Origin: Microbacterium sp.
GTDB lineage: Bacteria; Actinomycetota; Actinomycetes; Actinomycetales; Microbacteriaceae
Assembly: GCA_031277945.1 (NCBI GenBank)
Contig: JAITLK010000002.1
Span: 248,001 to 312,000 of the forward strand
Length of the DNA: 64,000 nt
Direction of reading: 5' to 3'
The notes under the pieces are model-generated. The model saw only the letters and a program-made list of their open reading frames with translations, made no database searches and was not told the origin of the DNA. Below are positions 53,900 to 63,758 of the stretch, piece by piece; the first letter of the stretch is position 1; each line of letters opens with the position of its first letter. The translations under genes were made by a program, and so were the position numbers.

Positions 53900-54622
53900 A
53901 TGCGCAGCCGCCCGGAGACCGACGATCTCTCACGGGTGAGACGGCAGGGTCCGGTGAGTATCGCGCTGGTCACCGCCATCGTCGCACTCGTCGCTCTGCT
54001 CAGCACGGTGCAGGGCGTGCCGCGGGTGGATCCGCCGGACTTCACGGCCATCTCGCCGCCTGCGATCACCGCCCCGCCTGCGGCGTCGACATCCCCGGGA
54101 GAGCTGCCGACCGCGCCGCCTGTCGACCCCGGGGTGTCCGCAGCCCTCCAGATCGTGCTTGCGCTGTTGCTCGCGGCCGTGCTGGTCCTGCTCGGTGTCT
54201 GGCTGCTGCGCCGCTTGCTTCGGTGGCTGCGTGAGCGCCGCGTGAACGCGCGCACCGGGGTCGAGGTGAGTGAGAGTGTCGCCGGCGCGCCGGCACCGGA
54301 ACCCGATGTGCAGACGATCCGCCGTGGCATCGCAGCAGCGCTCGTCCAGATGGACGCGGACCGGGAGCCCTCGGACGCCATCGTCGCCGCGTGGGTAGGG
54401 CTGGAGGAGTCGGCCGCCGATGCGGGCATGCTGCGCAGTCCGACGGAGACGGCGGGGGAGTTCGTCACTCGGATCCTTGCACGCGATGCCGCCGCAGCCA
54501 CAGACATCGACGAGCTGTTGCGGCTGTACGAAGGCGTGCGTTTCGGTGAACGGAGCATCGACGAAGCTGACCTCCGCATCGCTCGTGCGGCGCTGCGACG
54601 CATCGAGGCGGTCTGGTCGTGA
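53900..54622 (+). CDS. DUF4129 domain membrane protein
   Basis: A 240-residue protein with two membrane helices (about 20-40 and 83-105, separated by a Pro-rich external loop) and a cytosolic DUF4129 domain. The latter has AWVGLEESAADAGMLRSPTETAGEFVTRIL and LLRLYEGVRFGERSIDEADLRIARAALRRIE. It is the first gene of a tightly overlapped five-gene operon. Such domains accompany MoxR and DUF58 proteins in envelope-associated chaperone systems. The stop overlaps the next start (GTGA). Confidence 0.85.
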   Translation: MRSRPETDDLSRVRRQGPVSIALVTAIVALVALLSTVQGVPRVDPPDFTAISPPAITAPPAASTSPGELPTAPPVDPGVSAALQIVLALLLAAVLVLLGVWLLRRLLRWLRERRVNARTGVEVSESVAGAPAPEPDVQTIRRGIAAALVQMDADREPSDAIVAAWVGLEESAADAGMLRSPTETAGEFVTRILARDAAAATDIDELLRLYEGVRFGERSIDEADLRIARAALRRIEAVWS

Positions 54623-55098
54623 CCCGGTTCTCTGTGGGCGCGTTGGCCGGTGCGCTGATCGCTGGAGGCGCAGCGTTCGCCGTGTGTGCGTTCTTCGGCG
54701 TCGAGGTCCTGTTCGCCCTCGCGTGGGGTATGGCGGTGAGCGTCATCGTGGTGGCCATGCGCATGTTCCGGGTCGAGGAAGCCCCGGCCTGGCCGCCTCA
54801 GGTTCCCGACGACGATCGGGTCGGTGTCTCGGATGTGTCGCGGCTGGCCTGGACGATCAGTCCGGCTGCGGGTGCACCGGGACGCGGCGCGGTGCTGCGC
54901 GTGACCGAGGTCTTGCGCCGTCGGCTGCGGGTGCATGGGCTCGAACTCGACGACCCCGCAGACGCTACGGCCATCGACTCGTTGCTGGGAGCGACCGTCC
55001 GTGCGGATCTGCTCTCACCGCACCCGAGCGCATCCGCGCTCGAAGCCGCCATCGCCGCGGCGGAGACCCTCGCTCCCCAGACACAGGAGAACAGATGA
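54619..55098 (+). CDS. Membrane protein in the MoxR/DUF58 operon (unknown)
   Basis: A 159-residue protein with two N-terminal hydrophobic helices (about 7-25 and 29-47) and a cytosolic part containing VSRLAWTISPAAGAPGRGAVLRVTEVLRRRL. It starts at GTG 54619 overlapping the DUF4129 gene, and its stop overlaps moxR (ATGA). The family is not recognised beyond its conserved operon position; it is probably a membrane partner of the MoxR-DUF58 complex. Confidence 0.75.
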   Translation: MTRFSVGALAGALIAGGAAFAVCAFFGVEVLFALAWGMAVSVIVVAMRMFRVEEAPAWPPQVPDDDRVGVSDVSRLAWTISPAAGAPGRGAVLRVTEVLRRRLRVHGLELDDPADATAIDSLLGATVRADLLSPHPSASALEAAIAAAETLAPQTQENR

Positions 55099-56078
55099 CA
55101 GACGATCTTGCGCCACGACGGGTGGCGGATGTGGCGGAGGCCGGCGGCCGGATCCTGGAACAGGTGGGCCAGGTGGTGGTCGGGATGGAGGAGAGCCTGG
55201 AGATCGCGCTCGGCGCCGTGCTCGCGGGCGGGCACGTCCTCTTCGAAGACGTGCCCGGGCTGGGGAAGACCGTTGCCGCCCGCTCCCTTGCAGCGGCGCT
55301 GGGGCTGGACTTCCGGCGACTGCAGTGCACTCCCGACATGCTGCCGGGTGACGTGACCGGGTCCTTCGTCTACGCCCCGGATTCCGGCGAGTTCCGCTTC
55401 CGGCCCGGCCCCATCTTCACCGGGTTGCTGCTGGCGGACGAGATCAATCGCACCACGCCGAAGACGCAGTCAGCGATGCTGGAGGCGATGGCGGAGCGTC
55501 AGGTCACGGTGGAGGGTCTGCGCTACCCGTTGCCTGAGCCCTTCCATGTGTTTGCGACGTCGAACCCCATTGAGTTCGAGGGCACCTACGCGCTCCCGGA
55601 GGCACAGCTCGATCGCTTCATGGTGCGACTCGCTGCCGGCTATCCGAGTCCGGCGGGCGAGACCGAGATCCTGCTGCGCCGAGTGCGACGAGGTCAGGAG
55701 GCCACCGACGTCGCCGCGGTGACGACGGCTGAGGAACTGCGGTCGCTGCAGAACGTCGTCGAGGCCATCCACATCGATGAGGACGTGGCGCGGTACTGTG
55801 TCGACATCGCTCGTGCCACGCGCTCTGCGCAGCACGTGGCGGTGGGCGCATCGCCCCGCGGATCCCAGGCACTCCTGCTGCTGGCGAGGGCGCTGGCTGC
55901 CCTCGCTGGCCGGGAGTACGTGCGCCCGGACGATGTGAAGCGTGTGGCGGTCCCGGTCCTCGCGCATCGCCTGTCGCTCTCACCGCAGGCATGGGCGCAG
56001 GGCGTGTCACCGGAGCGGATCGTGCAGTCGGTGGTGGCGCAGGTCGCGGTACCGCCCACCGTGGGCGCATCACGATGA
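55095..56078 (+). CDS. MoxR-family AAA+ ATPase
   Basis: A 327-residue AAA+ ATPase of the MoxR branch. Walker A is EDVPGLGKT (51-59), then RLQCTPDMLPGDVTGS, Walker B LLLADEINRTTPKTQSAMLEAMAERQVTVEG, the sensor region FATSNPIEFEGTYALPEAQLDRFM, and the lid domain to VRPDDVKRVAVPVLAHRL. MoxR ATPases act as chaperones with DUF58/VWA proteins, as encoded next door. ATG 55095 overlaps the upstream stop. Codons further upstream in frame belong to the previous gene's alternate frame. Confidence 0.93.
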   Translation: MTDDLAPRRVADVAEAGGRILEQVGQVVVGMEESLEIALGAVLAGGHVLFEDVPGLGKTVAARSLAAALGLDFRRLQCTPDMLPGDVTGSFVYAPDSGEFRFRPGPIFTGLLLADEINRTTPKTQSAMLEAMAERQVTVEGLRYPLPEPFHVFATSNPIEFEGTYALPEAQLDRFMVRLAAGYPSPAGETEILLRRVRRGQEATDVAAVTTAEELRSLQNVVEAIHIDEDVARYCVDIARATRSAQHVAVGASPRGSQALLLLARALAALAGREYVRPDDVKRVAVPVLAHRLSLSPQAWAQGVSPERIVQSVVAQVAVPPTVGASR

Positions 56079-57349
56079 ACGTCGGTGCGGCGCAACCGGT
56101 CTGGCACCACGGTGCAGCGCTCGGCATTTCAGCTGCGGGAGCGGTCGTGCTGGTGACAGCCGGAGCCGTCCTGGCGCGACCCGACACGGTGATGCTGGGG
56201 CTGCCCTTCGCGCTGTGGCTCGTGCTGGCGCTACGACAGCGGCAGCGATCGAATGCCGTGCAGATCCAGACGAGCGTCGACGAGGAGAGCACCGGTGGCG
56301 GCGTGCACTCCCGGGTGCAGGTGCATGCCGACGCCGAGCTCGTGGACATCTGGGTGCTGCAGGGGCGTCGCCGCATCAGCGAGGTGATCCTCACCCCCGA
56401 TCAGGTGCTGAAGACCCGCAGCACACTGCTGCATTCCGGACCGGCGCGGCTGGTCGAGGTACGGGCGCGGGCCCTCGGCGCCGACGGGGTCTTGATATCA
56501 GATATCGCGGCCGCCCCGGCGCTGACCTGGAACGCGGCGCCGCGCCTGCGCCGGATCGGCGAGCTGGCCCTCGGCACCCGGCTCGGCGGCCTGCACGGCG
56601 CGCACGCCGGTCGTCGTCCCGGCACCGGAGGCGACTTCCGGGACATCCACCCGTTCTCTCCCGGAGACGAGATGCGCCGTGTCGACTGGCGGGCGACGGC
56701 GCGACTGGCGCAACGCCCGGGCGAGCTGTATGTGCGGCGCACCCACGCGATGAGTGAGGCAACGATCCTCGTCGTGCTCGACATCGCCGACGACCTGGGC
56801 CAGGTCGTCGCCACCTGGGGGACCGGTGATGAGGAGCAGAGCGGGCCCACCTCCCTCGATCTCGGGCGCGAGGCAGCCCGCGCCATCGCAGAGTCGGCCC
56901 TCGACCGCGGCGATCGTGTGCAGTACCAGGAGCTCGCGACGGCGGGACGCGTCGTCCGCACCGGGTCCGGTGCACGCCAGCGCGCACGCGTGCTCACCGC
57001 GATCAGCGCTGCACGGCAGCGTCCTGCGGGCGAGAGATACCGCCGCTCACCCCTCACTCCGCCCGGAGCGACGGTATACGTGCTGTCGACGTTCTTCGAG
57101 GGCTCGGCCGCGACCCTCGCAGCCCAGTGGCGAGCAGGCGGTCATCGCGTGTTCGCCGTCGACGTCCTGCCCGAACCCGACCTGTCGCGCCTCTCATCGG
57201 CACAGCAGCTCGCAGCGCGCACGTTGTTCCTGGAGCGCGGCAACACCTTCGCTGATTTCGCCCGCGCCGGGATCACCGTTCTCACCTGGTCGGGGGACCG
57301 GATCGACACCGATCTCGCCCTGGCGCGACGTTTGCGGACGACGGCGTGA
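56075..57349 (+). CDS. DUF58 domain-containing protein
   Basis: A 424-residue membrane-associated protein. Two hydrophobic segments lie at about 16-50. A beta-rich part follows, then the DUF58 core FRDIHPFSPGDEMRRVDWRATARLAQRPGELYVRRTHAMSEATILVVLDIADDL (near residue 190). The downstream region resembles a von Willebrand A fold with the MIDAS motif only partly kept (VLDIADD in place of DxSxS). It works with the MoxR ATPase. ATG 56075 overlaps the moxR stop (ATGA). Confidence 0.88.
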   Translation: MNVGAAQPVWHHGAALGISAAGAVVLVTAGAVLARPDTVMLGLPFALWLVLALRQRQRSNAVQIQTSVDEESTGGGVHSRVQVHADAELVDIWVLQGRRRISEVILTPDQVLKTRSTLLHSGPARLVEVRARALGADGVLISDIAAAPALTWNAAPRLRRIGELALGTRLGGLHGAHAGRRPGTGGDFRDIHPFSPGDEMRRVDWRATARLAQRPGELYVRRTHAMSEATILVVLDIADDLGQVVATWGTGDEEQSGPTSLDLGREAARAIAESALDRGDRVQYQELATAGRVVRTGSGARQRARVLTAISAARQRPAGERYRRSPLTPPGATVYVLSTFFEGSAATLAAQWRAGGHRVFAVDVLPEPDLSRLSSAQQLAARTLFLERGNTFADFARAGITVLTWSGDRIDTDLALARRLRTTA

Positions 57350-57882
57350 GGCCGCGGCTGCACCGCGTCCAGGTCGGTCCCGCGGTACCGGTGATGGGAC
57401 TGCGCATCGCGGTCATGCTGGCGCTCTGGGCCGCCGCGTTGTGGATGCCCGCCGGGCCCATTCTCGGGTGGCTCTGCGCTGCGGCGGCGGCCGCAGGGGC
57501 GGTGATCCCGCGCTCCCTCGGGACATGGATCGCCCTGGGAGCCCTGATCGCAGGCAATCTCCTGGCGGCAGCGGACCCCGTCCGCACGGCGGTGCTGATC
57601 CTGCTGATCACGACCGCACACGCGTTCGGATCGTTGCTGCTCGCGGCGCCCGGGCGCGCGAGGATCACGCTGCGGGCCCTCGTGCCCACGATCCGCCGTG
57701 TGCTGCTGATTCAGGTCGTGACCCAGCCGGTGGCGTTACTCATCGGCATCGTCCCCGTCGTTCGCACCACCGGCGCTGTACCTCTCGCGGCGGTGGTCGC
57801 CGTGAGCGCCTCAGCGGCTCTGGCAGCCCTGCTGCACCGGCTGCTCCGGCCGTCCGGATCCAATGTCCGAGGCCCCGCCTAG
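57346..57882 (+). CDS. Polytopic membrane protein closing the MoxR/DUF58 operon (unknown)
   Basis: A 178-residue, Ala/Leu-rich protein with about five membrane helices (around 16-50, 58-75, 80-100, 118-140, 148-168). GTG 57346 overlaps the DUF58 stop (GTGA). No motif is recognisable. Ten bases separate its stop from uvrA, and the uvrA -10 overlaps its 3' end. Confidence 0.7.
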   Translation: MRPRLHRVQVGPAVPVMGLRIAVMLALWAAALWMPAGPILGWLCAAAAAAGAVIPRSLGTWIALGALIAGNLLAAADPVRTAVLILLITTAHAFGSLLLAAPGRARITLRALVPTIRRVLLIQVVTQPVALLIGIVPVVRTTGAVPLAAVVAVSASAALAALLHRLLRPSGSNVRGPA

Positions 57883-57885
57883 ACT
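57880..57885 (+). promoter_or_regulatory. -10 element of uvrA (leaderless)
   Basis: TAGACT ends exactly six bases before GTG 57892; its first bases are the stop codon of the preceding gene. Confidence 0.6.
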
Positions 57886-57891
57886 TGTTCG

Positions 57892-60777
57892 GTGCCTATC
57901 GTTCCTGTCTCCGCCCCGGGAAAACTCACCGTTCGCGGTGCTCGTGTCCACAATCTCCGCAACGTCGATCTTGATATTCCCCGCGACTCACTGGTCGTCT
58001 TCACGGGTCTCTCGGGCTCCGGAAAGTCGAGCCTCGCGTTCGACACGATCTTCGCCGAAGGTCAGCGGCGTTACGTCGAGTCGCTGAGCGCCTACGCCCG
58101 CCAGTTCCTCGGCCAGGTGGATCGGCCCGACGTCGATTTCATCGAGGGTCTGAGCCCCGCGGTGTCCATCGATCAGAAGTCCACCAACCGCAATCCGCGC
58201 TCGACAGTGGGCACCATCACCGAGATCTACGACTACATGCGCCTGTTGTGGGCGCGTGTCGGCGTGCCGCACTGCCCCGAGTGCGGTGCCGTCATCGAAC
58301 GCCAGACCGTGCAGCAGATCGCCGACCGCCTGATGGAGCTTCCCGAGCGCACCCGTTTCCAGGTGGTCGCACCCGTGGTGAGCCAGAAGAAGGGCGAGTT
58401 CGTGGACCTATTCCGCGAGCTCGGAGCAAAGGGGTTCTCGCGCGCGATCGTGGACGGTGAGATGATCCAGCTCGCCGAGCCGCCCACGCTCAAGAAGTCG
58501 TACAAGCACGACATCGCGGTCGTCGTAGACCGCCTGGTGGCCGGACCGGAGATCCTCGGCCGTGTCACCGACTCGGTCGAGACGGCGCTCGGACTCACCG
58601 ACGGCATCGTGGCCATCAATTTCGTCGATGAGGAGGGCGACGCCGCCTGGACCTCGTTCTCCGAGAAGCTGGCGTGCCCCAACGGCCACGCGGTTCAGCT
58701 CACCGAGATCGAGCCGCGGACGTTTTCGTTCAACGCGCCCTTCGGTGCCTGCCCGGCCTGCTCCGGTCTCGGCACCCGCATGTCGGTGGACACCGACCTG
58801 ATGCTCGGCGACGAGGAACTGTCGATCCGCGAAGGCGTCATCATCCCCTGGACCACACAGGGCAAGGGGCTCTATCAGTACTACGAGCGCCTGCTTGAGG
58901 GATTGTCCGCCGATCTGGACTTCTCACTGGACACTCCGTGGAAGGACCTCGACGAGAGCGTTCAGGAAGCCGTCCTGCGTGGCGACAACTACAAGGTCAC
59001 GGTGCGCTGGAAGAACCGTTACGGCCGTGAGATGAAGTACTCGTCCGGCTTCGAGGGTGTCGTGCCCTACATCGAGCGGCAGTTCGCCACGGCCGATTCC
59101 GACAGCGCTCGCCAGCGGTGGCAGGAATACCTCCGAGAGGTTCCCTGCCCCGTGTGCAACGGGGCGCGGCTCAAGCCCGAGGTGCTCTCGGTGCTGGTGG
59201 CGGGCCGTTCCATCGCCGACATCACATGGCTGAGCCTCGCAGACGCCTACGAGTACTTCCAGACCGTCCAGCTCACCGAGCGTGAGGCGAAGATCGCCGC
59301 GCAGGTGCTCCGGGAGATCCGTCTGCGCCTGGAGTTCCTGATCCAGGTGGGCCTGAACTACCTCAATCTGGCGCGATCGGCCGGCTCCCTGTCCGGCGGC
59401 GAAGCCCAGCGCATCCGCCTGGCCACGCAGATCGGCTCCGGTCTCACCGGCGTTCTCTACGTGCTGGACGAGCCGTCCATCGGACTGCATCAGCGTGACA
59501 ACCGGCGCCTCATCGAGACGCTGGCCAAGCTGCGTGACCTGGGCAACACCCTCATCGTGGTGGAGCACGACGAGGAGACCATCGAGGCGTCGGACTGGAT
59601 CGTCGACATCGGTCCGGGTGCCGGCGTGAACGGCGGGGCCGTGGTGCACTCCGGTCCCTATGCCGAGCTCCTCGCCGAGAAGGAGTCGATGACCGGCGAC
59701 TACCTGTCCGGCCGGCGCAGCATCGAGACGCCGAAGAAGCGACGCAAGCTCGACAAGAAGCGACAGATCAGCGTGGTCGGCGCGCGAGAGAACAACCTGA
59801 AGAACGTCACGGCCACGTTCCCGCTCGGCGTCCTCACCGCGGTCACCGGCGTGAGCGGGTCGGGTAAGTCATCGCTCGTGAACGACATCCTTTATCGGGT
59901 GCTCGCCTCGCGGCTGAACGGAGCCCGCACCGTTCCGGGCAAGCACACGCGCGTGACGGGACTCGACAACCTCGACAAGGTGGTGCACGTCGATCAGGCG
60001 CCGATCGGTCGCACCCCGCGCTCGAACCCGGCCACGTACACGGGTGTGTTCGACCGCATCCGCACGCTCTTCGCGGAGACCACCGAGGCGAAGGTACGGG
60101 GCTACCAGCCGGGCCGGTTCTCCTTCAACGTCAAGGGCGGCCGCTGCGAGGCATGCTCCGGCGACGGCACGATCAAGATCGAGATGAACTTCCTCCCCGA
60201 CGTGTACGTCGCGTGTGAGGTGTGCGGCGGCAAGCGCTACAACCGGGACACCCTGGCCGTGCACTACAAAGGCAAGAACATCGCCGAGGTGCTGGAGATG
60301 CCCATTGCCGAAGCCGCTGAGTTCTTCGAACCGATCCAGGCCATCCACCGCTATCTGCAGACGCTGGTCGATGTGGGGCTCGGGTACGTGCGCCTCGGAC
60401 AGTCCGCCACGACGCTCTCGGGTGGTGAGGCGCAGCGTGTGAAGCTGGCCACCGAGCTCCAGCGGCGCAGCAACGGACGCAGCATCTACGTCCTGGACGA
60501 GCCGACGACGGGTCTGCACTTCGAAGACGTCCGCAAACTCCTCGAGGTGCTCAACGGCCTCGTGGACAAGGGGAACACCGTCATCGTCATCGAGCACAAC
60601 CTCGATGTCATCAAGTCGGCGGACTGGCTCATCGACCTCGGCCCCGAGGGCGGGTCGGGCGGTGGCGAGATCATTGCTACCGGAACGCCCGAGCAGGTCG
60701 CGAAGGCAGAGGGCAGCCACACCGGCGCGTTCCTCGCCGAGGTCCTCAAGCGTGACGGCGAGCGCGCGGGGCGCTGA
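57892..60777 (+). CDS. uvrA: Excinuclease ABC subunit A
   Basis: DNA-damage sensor ATPase of nucleotide excision repair, 961 residues, with two ABC ATPase halves. Walker A motifs are GLSGSGKS (39-46) and GVSGSGKS in the second half. Signatures are [13 protein letters not shown] and [13 protein letters not shown]. Zinc motifs are CPECG (N-terminal half), CPACSG and CEACSG/CEVCGG. DPRS-type [16 protein letters not shown] and [16 protein letters not shown] are conserved. GTG start with no ribosome site, probably leaderless. The stop overlaps the uvrC start by one base. Confidence 0.97.
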   Translation: MPIVPVSAPGKLTVRGARVHNLRNVDLDIPRDSLVVFTGLSGSGKSSLAFDTIFAEGQRRYVESLSAYARQFLGQVDRPDVDFIEGLSPAVSIDQKSTNRNPRSTVGTITEIYDYMRLLWARVGVPHCPECGAVIERQTVQQIADRLMELPERTRFQVVAPVVSQKKGEFVDLFRELGAKGFSRAIVDGEMIQLAEPPTLKKSYKHDIAVVVDRLVAGPEILGRVTDSVETALGLTDGIVAINFVDEEGDAAWTSFSEKLACPNGHAVQLTEIEPRTFSFNAPFGACPACSGLGTRMSVDTDLMLGDEELSIREGVIIPWTTQGKGLYQYYERLLEGLSADLDFSLDTPWKDLDESVQEAVLRGDNYKVTVRWKNRYGREMKYSSGFEGVVPYIERQFATADSDSARQRWQEYLREVPCPVCNGARLKPEVLSVLVAGRSIADITWLSLADAYEYFQTVQLTEREAKIAAQVLREIRLRLEFLIQVGLNYLNLARSAGSLSGGEAQRIRLATQIGSGLTGVLYVLDEPSIGLHQRDNRRLIETLAKLRDLGNTLIVVEHDEETIEASDWIVDIGPGAGVNGGAVVHSGPYAELLAEKESMTGDYLSGRRSIETPKKRRKLDKKRQISVVGARENNLKNVTATFPLGVLTAVTGVSGSGKSSLVNDILYRVLASRLNGARTVPGKHTRVTGLDNLDKVVHVDQAPIGRTPRSNPATYTGVFDRIRTLFAETTEAKVRGYQPGRFSFNVKGGRCEACSGDGTIKIEMNFLPDVYVACEVCGGKRYNRDTLAVHYKGKNIAEVLEMPIAEAAEFFEPIQAIHRYLQTLVDVGLGYVRLGQSATTLSGGEAQRVKLATELQRRSNGRSIYVLDEPTTGLHFEDVRKLLEVLNGLVDKGNTVIVIEHNLDVIKSADWLIDLGPEGGSGGGEIIATGTPEQVAKAEGSHTGAFLAEVLKRDGERAGR

Positions 60778-62723
60778 TGGCCGACGAACTGCCGTACCGC
60801 CCGAAGGCGGGGGAGATCCCCACCAATCCCGGGGTCTACCGCTTCCGGGATGCTTCCGGGCGCGTCCTCTACGTGGGCAAGGCCAAGAGCTTGCGCCAGC
60901 GGCTGTCGAACTACTTCGCGCCGCTGCGCACGCTCCATGAGCGCACTCGCCGTATGGTCACCACCGCATCCAGCGTGGAGTGGACGGTGGTCGATTCCGA
61001 CGTCGAGGCGCTCCAATTGGAGTACATGTGGATCAAGGAGTTCGATCCGCCCTTCAACGTCCGATACAAGGACGACAAGTCGTACCCGTTCCTGGCGATA
61101 ACGCTGGCGGATGAAGCACCACGGGTCATAGTCACGCGCAACCACCGCATTCCGGGTGCCCGCTACTTCGGCCCGTATCCGAAGGTATGGGCTGTGCACG
61201 ACACGATCGATCAGATGATCCGGATCTTCCCGATCCGCACCTGCAGCGATGCGAGCTACCGCAAGGCGATGCAGACCGGACGGCCTTGTTTCCCGGGACA
61301 GATCGGCAAGTGCGGCGGACCCTGCTCGATGAAGGTCACCATCGAGGAGCACCGGGCGGTCGTGGACGAGTTCATCGCGTTCATGAACGGTGGCGACCAG
61401 CGGGTGCGTCGGGACCTGACCGAGAAGATGGCCGCCGCCGCCCTCGCGATGGACTACGAGTCGGCCGCCGTGTTCCGCGACCGCATCGCGTCCGTGGACG
61501 CGGTTCTGAGTCGCAGCGCCCTGGTGCTCGCAGAAAACGAGGACGCGGACCTCTTCGGCATCGCGGAGGACGAGCTCTCCGCGGCGGTACAGCACTTCAT
61601 CGTGCGTGGCGGGCGGGTGCGCGGTGTGCGTGCGACGACCATCGAAAAGGAGATCGACATCTCGGGGGCAGAGCTGGTCGATCAGCTTCTGCAACGCGTC
61701 TACGGAGATGCGGCGGCCGCCGACATCCCCCGGAAGGTCCTGGTACCCGAGCTGCCGGACGATGCCGAGCAACTGGAGCAGTGGCTCGAGGAGCGGCGCG
61801 GAAAGCGCGTGTCCGTCAAGGTCGCCCAGCGCGGTCGCATGGCCGACCTGCTGCGCACCGCGACGACCAATGCACAGCAGGCGCTCATCCTCCACAAGAC
61901 CCGGCGCACGAGCGACTATGTCGCGCGAACGCAGGCGCTCACCGACCTGCAAGAGGCCCTGGGGATGGCCGAGGCGCCGTTGCGGATCGAGTGCTTCGAC
62001 ATCTCGCATCTGTCCGGGACCAACGTGGTCGCCTCGATGGTGGTGTTCGAGGACGGACTGCCGCGGAAAGACCAGTACCGGACATTCTCGATCACTGAGA
62101 CCACCGATGACACCGACTCGATGTACCAGACCCTCATGCGCAGGCTTGCTCGGCTCGACGAGCCGGTGGAGCCGGAACCCGCGGGGGAAGACGGCGACGA
62201 GGCGCCACGCAAGCGCCGACGCTTCTCGTACCCGCCCCAGCTTCTGATCGTGGACGGCGGTCAGCCGCAGGTGGCTGCTGCCGCCCGCGCTCTCCGCGAT
62301 TCCGGGCGCACCGACATCGCGCTGTGCGGCATCGCGAAGCGGCTGGAGGAGATCTGGCTGCCGGGTGACGACTTCCCGGTGATCCTCCCGCGCACCAGCG
62401 AGGCGCTGTATCTCGTTCAGCGACTGCGTGACGAGGCACACCGGTTCGCCATCACCCATCAGCGCCGCAAGCGCAAGCGCGGGATCGCCACGGTGCTCAG
62501 TGAGATCCCGGGCCTGGGGGAGTCGCGGATCAAGGTGCTTCTCAAGCACTTCGGTTCGGTGACGCGGCTACGGGCCGCCACCGCGGAGGAGATCGCCGAG
62601 GTGAACGGCATCGGCCCGGTGCTTGCTCGGACGATCCACTCACACCTCACGCTCGATGCGCCCTCGGCCACCCTCGATACGCCGTCGGCGTCGACCGCTG
62701 AGGAGTCGGCCGCAGATCGGTAG
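60777..62723 (+). CDS. uvrC: Excinuclease ABC subunit C
   Basis: The dual-incision nuclease of excision repair, 648 residues. It has an N-terminal GIY-YIG domain ([30 protein letters not shown]) and a UVR domain near 210-245 ([25 protein letters not shown]). The RNase H-like C-terminal nuclease has [24 protein letters not shown] and [12 protein letters not shown] helix-hairpin-helix pair ([43 protein letters not shown]) follows. ATG 60777 shares its A with the uvrA stop (TGATG). Confidence 0.97.
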   Translation: MADELPYRPKAGEIPTNPGVYRFRDASGRVLYVGKAKSLRQRLSNYFAPLRTLHERTRRMVTTASSVEWTVVDSDVEALQLEYMWIKEFDPPFNVRYKDDKSYPFLAITLADEAPRVIVTRNHRIPGARYFGPYPKVWAVHDTIDQMIRIFPIRTCSDASYRKAMQTGRPCFPGQIGKCGGPCSMKVTIEEHRAVVDEFIAFMNGGDQRVRRDLTEKMAAAALAMDYESAAVFRDRIASVDAVLSRSALVLAENEDADLFGIAEDELSAAVQHFIVRGGRVRGVRATTIEKEIDISGAELVDQLLQRVYGDAAAADIPRKVLVPELPDDAEQLEQWLEERRGKRVSVKVAQRGRMADLLRTATTNAQQALILHKTRRTSDYVARTQALTDLQEALGMAEAPLRIECFDISHLSGTNVVASMVVFEDGLPRKDQYRTFSITETTDDTDSMYQTLMRRLARLDEPVEPEPAGEDGDEAPRKRRRFSYPPQLLIVDGGQPQVAAAARALRDSGRTDIALCGIAKRLEEIWLPGDDFPVILPRTSEALYLVQRLRDEAHRFAITHQRRKRKRGIATVLSEIPGLGESRIKVLLKHFGSVTRLRAATAEEIAEVNGIGPVLARTIHSHLTLDAPSATLDTPSASTAEESAADR

Positions 62724-62748
62724 CATGGTCGTGAGCGAAGGAGAACCC

Positions 62749-63681
62749 GTGGCTGATCCCCAGGCCGAACACGTGAGCACTGGCTTGACCGGCGCCGCGG
62801 ACCCCGAGGAGGAATCGGGCGGCCAGAGCGAGGTGCTGATCGTCACCGGGATGTCGGGCGCCGGCCGTTCCACCGTGGGCAACGCGCTGGAAGATCTCGA
62901 CTGGTATGTCGTCGACAACCTCCCTCCCCAGATGCTCAAGCCTTTGCTCGACCTGTCGTTGATCGGGAACTCGGGACTTCCTCGGGTGGCGGCGATCACC
63001 GACGTGCGGGGCCGGGATCTGTTCCGACAGCTCCCGGAAGTCATGCGCGAGCTTCGCAACCGCAGCGATGTCCGCCTGGTCTTCCTGGACGCGTCGGATG
63101 AGGTTCTGGTGCGGCGGTTCGAGTCGGTTCGCAGGCCCCATCCGCTGCAGGGCGATGGCACGCTCCTGGACGGAATCCGGCTGGAGCGGGAGCGCCTGCA
63201 GCCGATCCGTGAGGCTTCGGACATCGTCATCGACACCTCGGCCTTCAACGTGCATCAGCTCGCCACGCAGGTGTCCGATCTGTTCAGCGAGGAAGGGAGC
63301 GCGCGGCACACGCTCACGGTGATGAGTTTCGGCTTCAAGTACGGCGTGCCCACGGACACCGACTTCGTCGCGGATATGCGATTCCTGCCGAACCCGTTCT
63401 GGATCGACGAGCTGCGCGCGCTCACCGGCGAGGATGCCGCGGTGTCCGAGTACGTCCTGGGTCAGCCCGGCGCCCAGGAGTTCATCGAAGCGTATGAGAA
63501 GGCGGTGTCGATCGCTCTCGAGGGCTATCAGCGCGAGAACAAGTCCCACTCGACCATCGCGATCGGGTGCACCGGCGGAAAGCACCGCTCGGTGGCGACG
63601 GCAATCGAACTCGCCCGGCGGCTCTCATCCCACCCCGGTCTGGCCGTGCGCCTCAAGCATCGGGACCGGGGTCGCGAGTAA
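62749..63681 (+). CDS. rapZ: RNase adapter protein RapZ (YvcJ family)
   Basis: A 310-residue P-loop nucleotide-binding protein. The P-loop is GMSGAGRST (34-42), with Arg in place of the usual Lys as in many actinobacterial members. DWYVVDNLPPQML, DVRGRDL and the C-terminal IGCTGGKHRSV are diagnostic. GTG 62749 (VADPQAEHV) is chosen for its GAAGGAG site. ATG 62725 and GTG 62731 are in frame and possible. It is part of the conserved uvrC-rapZ-whiA segment. Confidence 0.93.
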   Translation: MADPQAEHVSTGLTGAADPEEESGGQSEVLIVTGMSGAGRSTVGNALEDLDWYVVDNLPPQMLKPLLDLSLIGNSGLPRVAAITDVRGRDLFRQLPEVMRELRNRSDVRLVFLDASDEVLVRRFESVRRPHPLQGDGTLLDGIRLERERLQPIREASDIVIDTSAFNVHQLATQVSDLFSEEGSARHTLTVMSFGFKYGVPTDTDFVADMRFLPNPFWIDELRALTGEDAAVSEYVLGQPGAQEFIEAYEKAVSIALEGYQRENKSHSTIAIGCTGGKHRSVATAIELARRLSSHPGLAVRLKHRDRGRE

Positions 63682-63758
63682 GCTTGATCCTCTGCGCCAC
63701 CGCGCAACCCTGAATCATGATTTCTTGACCGGAAACGGTCGAATGTGAGGATCACATC

